NCBI GenBank assembly: GCA_946646575.1
Contig: CAMPCR010000003.1
Location: 1-45,473, forward strand
Direction: 5' to 3'
Source: UBA3222 sp002363035
Lineage (GTDB): Bacteria > Verrucomicrobiota > Verrucomicrobiia > Opitutales > UBA9783
DNA: 45,473 nucleotides
This document shows, piece after piece, positions 41,828 to 45,473 of the stretch. The notes beneath the pieces were generated by a model. It was given only the letters and a program-made list of their open reading frames with translations. It had not been told where the DNA came from and did not search any database. Made by a program: the position numbers and the translations under genes. The stretch's first letter is position 1, and every line of letters begins with the position of its first letter.

Positions 41828-43384
41828 GTGCTTGCGAATACGTCGTTTTCGGAATTTGATAATCGCGTGGACACCATCGCGGCACTTTCAACCCCTTACG
41901 GCGTTTCGGGCATCGCCGTGGTGCGTTTCAGCGGTTCGGACTGCGAACGATTGGCACGAGAGATTTTCGAGAAAGAAACCTTTGAGGCGCGTCGGGTATA
42001 TCATGGGTTTTACCGTTTGATCTCGGGCGAAGTTTTGGATGAGGTCATTTGGACGTTTTTTGAAAAAAATGCTTCCTACACGGGAGAACCGATGCTGGAA
42101 ATTTCCTGCCACGGCAATCCGCTGATTGTGCGTCAATTATTAAAAGATGCGTTTCAACGCGGCTGTCGGCAGGCAGAACCCGGGGAATTTACGCGCCGCG
42201 CGTTTCTCAATCACAAAATCGATCTCTGTCGTGCCGAAGCGGTCGCGGATGTCATTCACGCGCAATCGTTGCAGGCTCTTACGCTGGCGCAAAAGCAATT
42301 ATCGGGATCTTTCAGTCGGAAAATCGAAAATTTTATTCAACAGCTGACCGATCAGATTGCCGTAATTGAGGCATACCTGGATTTTCCCGAGGAGGATTTG
42401 CCGGAGGAAGATCGCAAACGTTTTTTGGAGCAGCAAAATTCTCTCATACAAACCATTGAACATCTTTTGCGCGCGCACGAAGCTTATGTGCCGCTGAAAG
42501 ACGGTATTCGCACGGTGATTGTCGGATTGCCGAACGCCGGGAAAAGTACGCTTTTTAACCGATTGCTTGGATTTGAACGCGCGATTGTCAGTTCCATCCC
42601 GGGAACGACGCGCGATTTTATTGCCGAAACGTTGTCGCTTGAACCCTACGCCCTGCGTTTGGTGGATACGGCGGGTTTGCGCGATACCGACAACGACATT
42701 GAACGCCTGGGTATTGAACAAACGCGGGAACAGCTTCAAAAGGCGGATTTAATCTTGTGGGTTATCGACGGTTCGCAGCCGTGGAATGGAGATTTGGAGG
42801 CTTTAAAGGGAAAATTGCCCGCCGAAAAAACTTTTATTTTGCTCAATAAAGTCGATTGCGGATTGCATTCGTCGGTGGCGGAAAAATTTCCGAATGCCGA
42901 AGATGTACTCCGAGTGTTGAAGGCAAAAGAAGAGGGTAGTTCGACGATTGCGGGGAATAAAGAAGCAGAGGGGTCTGTTTTTGAGAAAAAGGAAATAATG
43001 CAACAAAAGGAAGCCGTATGTTTATCCGATTCGGAGAAAAAGCAAATATCTTCCGACGGTTTTCCTTCGCCCGTTTTGGTACTTTCCCTTAAAGACGAAA
43101 CCTGTCTGCCGCTGTTGAGACAACGGTTAAAGGCATTCCTGGATGAACGCTACGAAGATGTTTCGAACGTCGGTTTCCTGGTGCATGAACGGCATGCGGA
43201 AGCCTTGCAATCGGCGTACACAGCATTGCAACATGCTTCGACGCTTTTGGAACAAAAGAATTCGGACGATTGTTTGGCGGCGGATTTAAAGGAAGCTTTA
43301 CATTCCTTGGAAGCCATTGTCGGACGCGTCGATTACGAGCAGGTGCTCGATAAGGTTTTTTCGAAGTTTTGTATCGGGAAATAA
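41828..43384 (+). CDS. mnmE: tRNA modification GTPase MnmE (TrmE)
   Basis: The 518-residue protein has the N-terminal folate-binding domain (DTIAALSTPYGVSGIAVVR, PGEFTRRAFLNHKIDL), a G domain with G1 GLPNAGKS (233-240), G2/G3 TTRDFIAE and DTAGLRDTDND, and NKVD (340-343). It ends in the catalytic CIGK. MnmE partners with MnmG. About 65 residues (344-412) are inserted after NKVD, charged and probably disordered; the E. coli protein is near 454 residues. The start is a GTG at 41828, because no ATG lies upstream of DTIAAL in frame. It begins 8 bases after the last DnaA box. Confidence 0.95.
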   Translation: MLANTSFSEFDNRVDTIAALSTPYGVSGIAVVRFSGSDCERLAREIFEKETFEARRVYHGFYRLISGEVLDEVIWTFFEKNASYTGEPMLEISCHGNPLIVRQLLKDAFQRGCRQAEPGEFTRRAFLNHKIDLCRAEAVADVIHAQSLQALTLAQKQLSGSFSRKIENFIQQLTDQIAVIEAYLDFPEEDLPEEDRKRFLEQQNSLIQTIEHLLRAHEAYVPLKDGIRTVIVGLPNAGKSTLFNRLLGFERAIVSSIPGTTRDFIAETLSLEPYALRLVDTAGLRDTDNDIERLGIEQTREQLQKADLILWVIDGSQPWNGDLEALKGKLPAEKTFILLNKVDCGLHSSVAEKFPNAEDVLRVLKAKEEGSSTIAGNKEAEGSVFEKKEIMQQKEAVCLSDSEKKQISSDGFPSPVLVLSLKDETCLPLLRQRLKAFLDERYEDVSNVGFLVHERHAEALQSAYTALQHASTLLEQKNSDDCLAADLKEALHSLEAIVGRVDYEQVLDKVFSKFCIGK

Positions 43385-43481
43385 GCGATTTGTAATGATA
43401 ATGAAAAATGTCGGAACTGACCTGCCAGTTAGCACCTCTGAATTAGATCTGTCTCTCGGTATTGTATACGAATATTATTCT

Positions 43482-43509
43482 TGAACAAATAGTGATAATG
43501 AATATAAAA
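43482..43509 (+). promoter_or_regulatory. Promoter of the NhaC-type antiporter gene
   Basis: TTGAAC (43482-43487) and TATAAA (43504-43509) are 16 bases apart. The ATG at 43601 would give a leader of about 85 bases, AT-rich, in which no known riboswitch is recognised. Confidence 0.45.
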
Positions 43510-43600
43510 TAAACCGTCTATGTTCATTAATTTACACAAAAACATATTGCCTGAAATACAAGGATATATTTGAAGCACTTTACACTGGTTTAATTGTTTG

Positions 43601-44965
43601 ATGAAAGAAACTATTATTGTTCAGGACAAAATCGCTTCTTTTCATAAACAAGCTGACGACGATTTTCCCGAGCCGTGGCGGCAGTCAAGCGGCAAAGCAC
43701 TGATTCCGTTCGTCGTTTTTGTGATCTTTTATTTCGGTTTTGCGCTGATCACGAGGGGTTTTTATAAGGTGCCGATGACGGTGGCATTTTTGGTTTCCTC
43801 GGCGGCGGCATTGTGTCTGAACCGAAGGGAGAAATTAAGCCGAAAAATCGAATTGTTTGCCTTCGGGATGGGGCATCGGGACATCATGATCATGTGTTTG
43901 GTGTTTGTGTTGGCGGGGGCGTTCACGGCAACCGCAAAAGCCATCGGCGGCGTGGAAGCGGCGATGGCGGTCGCGCGGGCGTTCGTTCCGTCGCAATTCA
44001 TGCTGTCAGGGTTGTTTGTCGTGAGCGGATGTATTTCGCTGGCGATGGGAACGTCGTGCGGAACGATTGCGGCAATGATCCCGATTGCCGTGTCGTTATC
44101 GCAAAATTTGGGATTGAATGCGCATTTTGCGGCGGGTGCCGTCGTCGGAGGATCGATGTTCGGCGATAATTTGTCACTGATTTCGGATACCACCATCGCG
44201 GCAACGCGAACGCAGGGCGTGGAAATGCGCGACAAAATGTTGTGTAATCTGAGAATTGTCGCCCTGCCGGCACTTGCCTGCGTGTGTTTATATGCCCTGC
44301 CGATGTTTTCAACGCCCGCAGACGTTGTTGCCGAAACTTCCGCGTTGACGGTCGAACGATGGATAAAAGTACTGCCGTACATCTTTCTTTTTACTCTCGG
44401 ACTGTGCGGTCAAAATGTTATGGGCTTGTTGTTCCTCGGAACGATTTTCAATGTGATCATCGGATGTGCGCACGGAAACTTTTCGCTTTTGGATGCTTTT
44501 TCGATTATCGGAGACGGGACGACGGAAATGGCTCCGACGATCATTATTTCGCTGTTGGCGGGCGGTATGCTAGCACTGGTGCGCTACAACGGCGGGATTG
44601 AGTTTGTCATTCGAGCGACGGGGCGGTGGATTAAAAGCCGTCGCACCTGCGAGCTGGGTATTTGCTTCCTGACGGGTCTGATGAATTTGTTCACCGCCAA
44701 TAACACGATTGCGATTATCACCTCCGGACAGCTGGCAAAGGAGCTCGGTCATCGCTACGGCGTCAACCCGAAACGCATCGCAAGCCTGCTGGATACAACT
44801 TCGTGCATCGTCCAGGGGCTTATTCCCTACGGCGCACAAATTCTCATTGCAACGGGTTTATCGACCGCCGTGCAACTGAGTGCGTTTGATATCGTACGCG
44901 GCTCGTTTTATCCGTATTTGATGGCGGCGGGGGTGATGTGGAAAATAATGGGAAAATTTAAATAG
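43601..44965 (+). CDS. nhaC: Na+/H+ antiporter, NhaC family
   Basis: The 454-residue protein has about eleven membrane helices. The most characteristic part is the NhaC-family segment AMGTSCGTIAAMIPIAVSLS followed by GGSMFGDNLSLISDTTIAAT, with a second repeat-like region FTANNTIAIITSGQLAKE. It exchanges sodium (or another cation or metabolite) for protons across the inner membrane. The ATG at 43601 is used, as the preceding TTG adds one residue. No Shine-Dalgarno sequence is seen. It appears to be transcribed alone from the promoter above. Confidence 0.9.
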   Translation: MKETIIVQDKIASFHKQADDDFPEPWRQSSGKALIPFVVFVIFYFGFALITRGFYKVPMTVAFLVSSAAALCLNRREKLSRKIELFAFGMGHRDIMIMCLVFVLAGAFTATAKAIGGVEAAMAVARAFVPSQFMLSGLFVVSGCISLAMGTSCGTIAAMIPIAVSLSQNLGLNAHFAAGAVVGGSMFGDNLSLISDTTIAATRTQGVEMRDKMLCNLRIVALPALACVCLYALPMFSTPADVVAETSALTVERWIKVLPYIFLFTLGLCGQNVMGLLFLGTIFNVIIGCAHGNFSLLDAFSIIGDGTTEMAPTIIISLLAGGMLALVRYNGGIEFVIRATGRWIKSRRTCELGICFLTGLMNLFTANNTIAIITSGQLAKELGHRYGVNPKRIASLLDTTSCIVQGLIPYGAQILIATGLSTAVQLSAFDIVRGSFYPYLMAAGVMWKIMGKFK

Positions 44966-45473
44966 AGAATAGAGTTTTCTGATTTTTCCTACCTTCTAAA
45001 AAAGAGTGCTAATACCGTTTGTTTTATCTGTGATAGAAATTCAGAATTAATGAAGGTGAGTTTTTTACTTACAACCCATCATACTAAAAGATCTGGTTAA
45101 ATTTTATATTGACAACGAATGATAAAAGTTAAAATTAACAGCACTATTACCTTCATCTTGTATCATACTATTTTACAGGAGTCAAGTATAATTGTGGAAA
45201 GTAGAAAATATAATCTCGAGAGATATGCAGTTGTTTTGTATATTGAATTTCGTGTGAGATGTTTGTTGAAAGAACTTTCTTTTTCCGAAAAATTTGGTTC
45301 TTCTAAGTAGAACAACAAGGTTGGGAAGAATCCGCGCTTATTTTGAACAATCACTCAAAAGTGGATCAAAATCTTTTTGCAGATTTAGCTATGTTTGTGA
45401 AAGGTGTCTTTTGGTCTCCTCCTTCACAAAAACGACTTGCCAACCCCTCTCTCCTCCTTCATCCTGGAATCAG
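44966..45473. other. AT-rich stretch without a confident gene
   Basis: About 500 bases after nhaC hold no gene I can support well. A TTGACA (45109-45114) with TAAAAT (45130-45135) could be a promoter at a short 15-base spacing. No tRNA or clear terminator is visible. Confidence 0.4.
45119..45310 (+). CDS. Doubtful small ORF
   Basis: A 63-codon frame begins MIKVKINSTITFILYH and ends EKFGSSK. An inner GTG (about 45194) follows AGGAG by about ten bases and would encode a basic 38-residue peptide. The DNA is AT-rich, no family is recognised and a minus-strand frame overlaps it. Confidence 0.2.
   Translation: MIKVKINSTITFILYHTILQESSIIVESRKYNLERYAVVLYIEFRVRCLLKELSFSEKFGSSK

Noticed and set aside
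43510..43600. Leader before nhaC considered as a sodium or pH riboswitch
   Set aside because: It is AT-rich without a stable conserved-looking fold or any motif that I could match.

Overview
The window looks like a chromosomal segment of a Gram-negative bacterium. Support comes from lpxA (lipid A), a Bat/MoxR envelope operon, TPR proteins with signal peptides and a SurA-like periplasmic chaperone. No tRNA, rRNA, CRISPR array, transposase or phage gene was seen. The complete Bat operon, the fused bioWF gene, the tailed ribosomal protein S20 and the sparse Shine-Dalgarno signals would fit the PVC group (Verrucomicrobiota and relatives), but this is a guess that the sequence alone cannot settle.

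Layout. (1) 1-8087 is mostly minus strand: a plus-strand membrane-protein tail, a SurA-like protein, rpsT, xerD, an orphan membrane protein, a DAACS dicarboxylate/amino-acid symporter, an M24 aminopeptidase, plsX and rpmF. (2) 8256-9773 is an orphan PAS histidine kinase. (3) 9900-21264 is one plus-strand operon: moxR, DUF58, DUF4381-like, batA, batB, batC, batD, batE, murJ. Five of its junctions hold an extra open stretch of 43-142 codons, joined to the neighbours by overlapping stop/start codons or fused in frame to the next gene. (4) 21269-25356 is mainly minus strand: trmB, a plus-strand small secreted-like orphan, mnmG and lpxA. (5) 25452-34911 is a more AT-rich plus-strand cassette of nine tightly packed genes: two GT-C-like membrane proteins (one fused to a phosphoribulokinase/uridine-kinase-like domain), two sugar nucleotidyltransferases, a class II aldolase, a HAD phosphatase, a methyltransferase, a GT2 glycosyltransferase and a GDPD-like protein. 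It ends at a convincing intrinsic terminator. (6) 35169-41555 is minus strand: a BioW-BioF fusion, RNase E/G, RodA and a FolE-FolB fusion. (7) 41566-41820 is a DnaA-box cluster beside an AT-rich stretch, a strong oriC candidate. (8) 41828-44965 is plus strand: mnmE and nhaC, then about 500 bases with no confident gene.

How it fits together. Genes flanking the proposed origin diverge from it, as expected for leading-strand genes, and mnmE is a classic oriC neighbour. The Bat operon should make an inner-membrane MoxR/VWA chaperone or stress complex, with murJ (lipid II flippase) as its last gene. The cassette next to lpxA probably makes and attaches an unusual activated, possibly phosphorylated, building block of a surface glycan. 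It is the best candidate here for an undescribed system. The fused bioWF and folE-folB genes combine consecutive or near-consecutive steps of biotin and folate synthesis.
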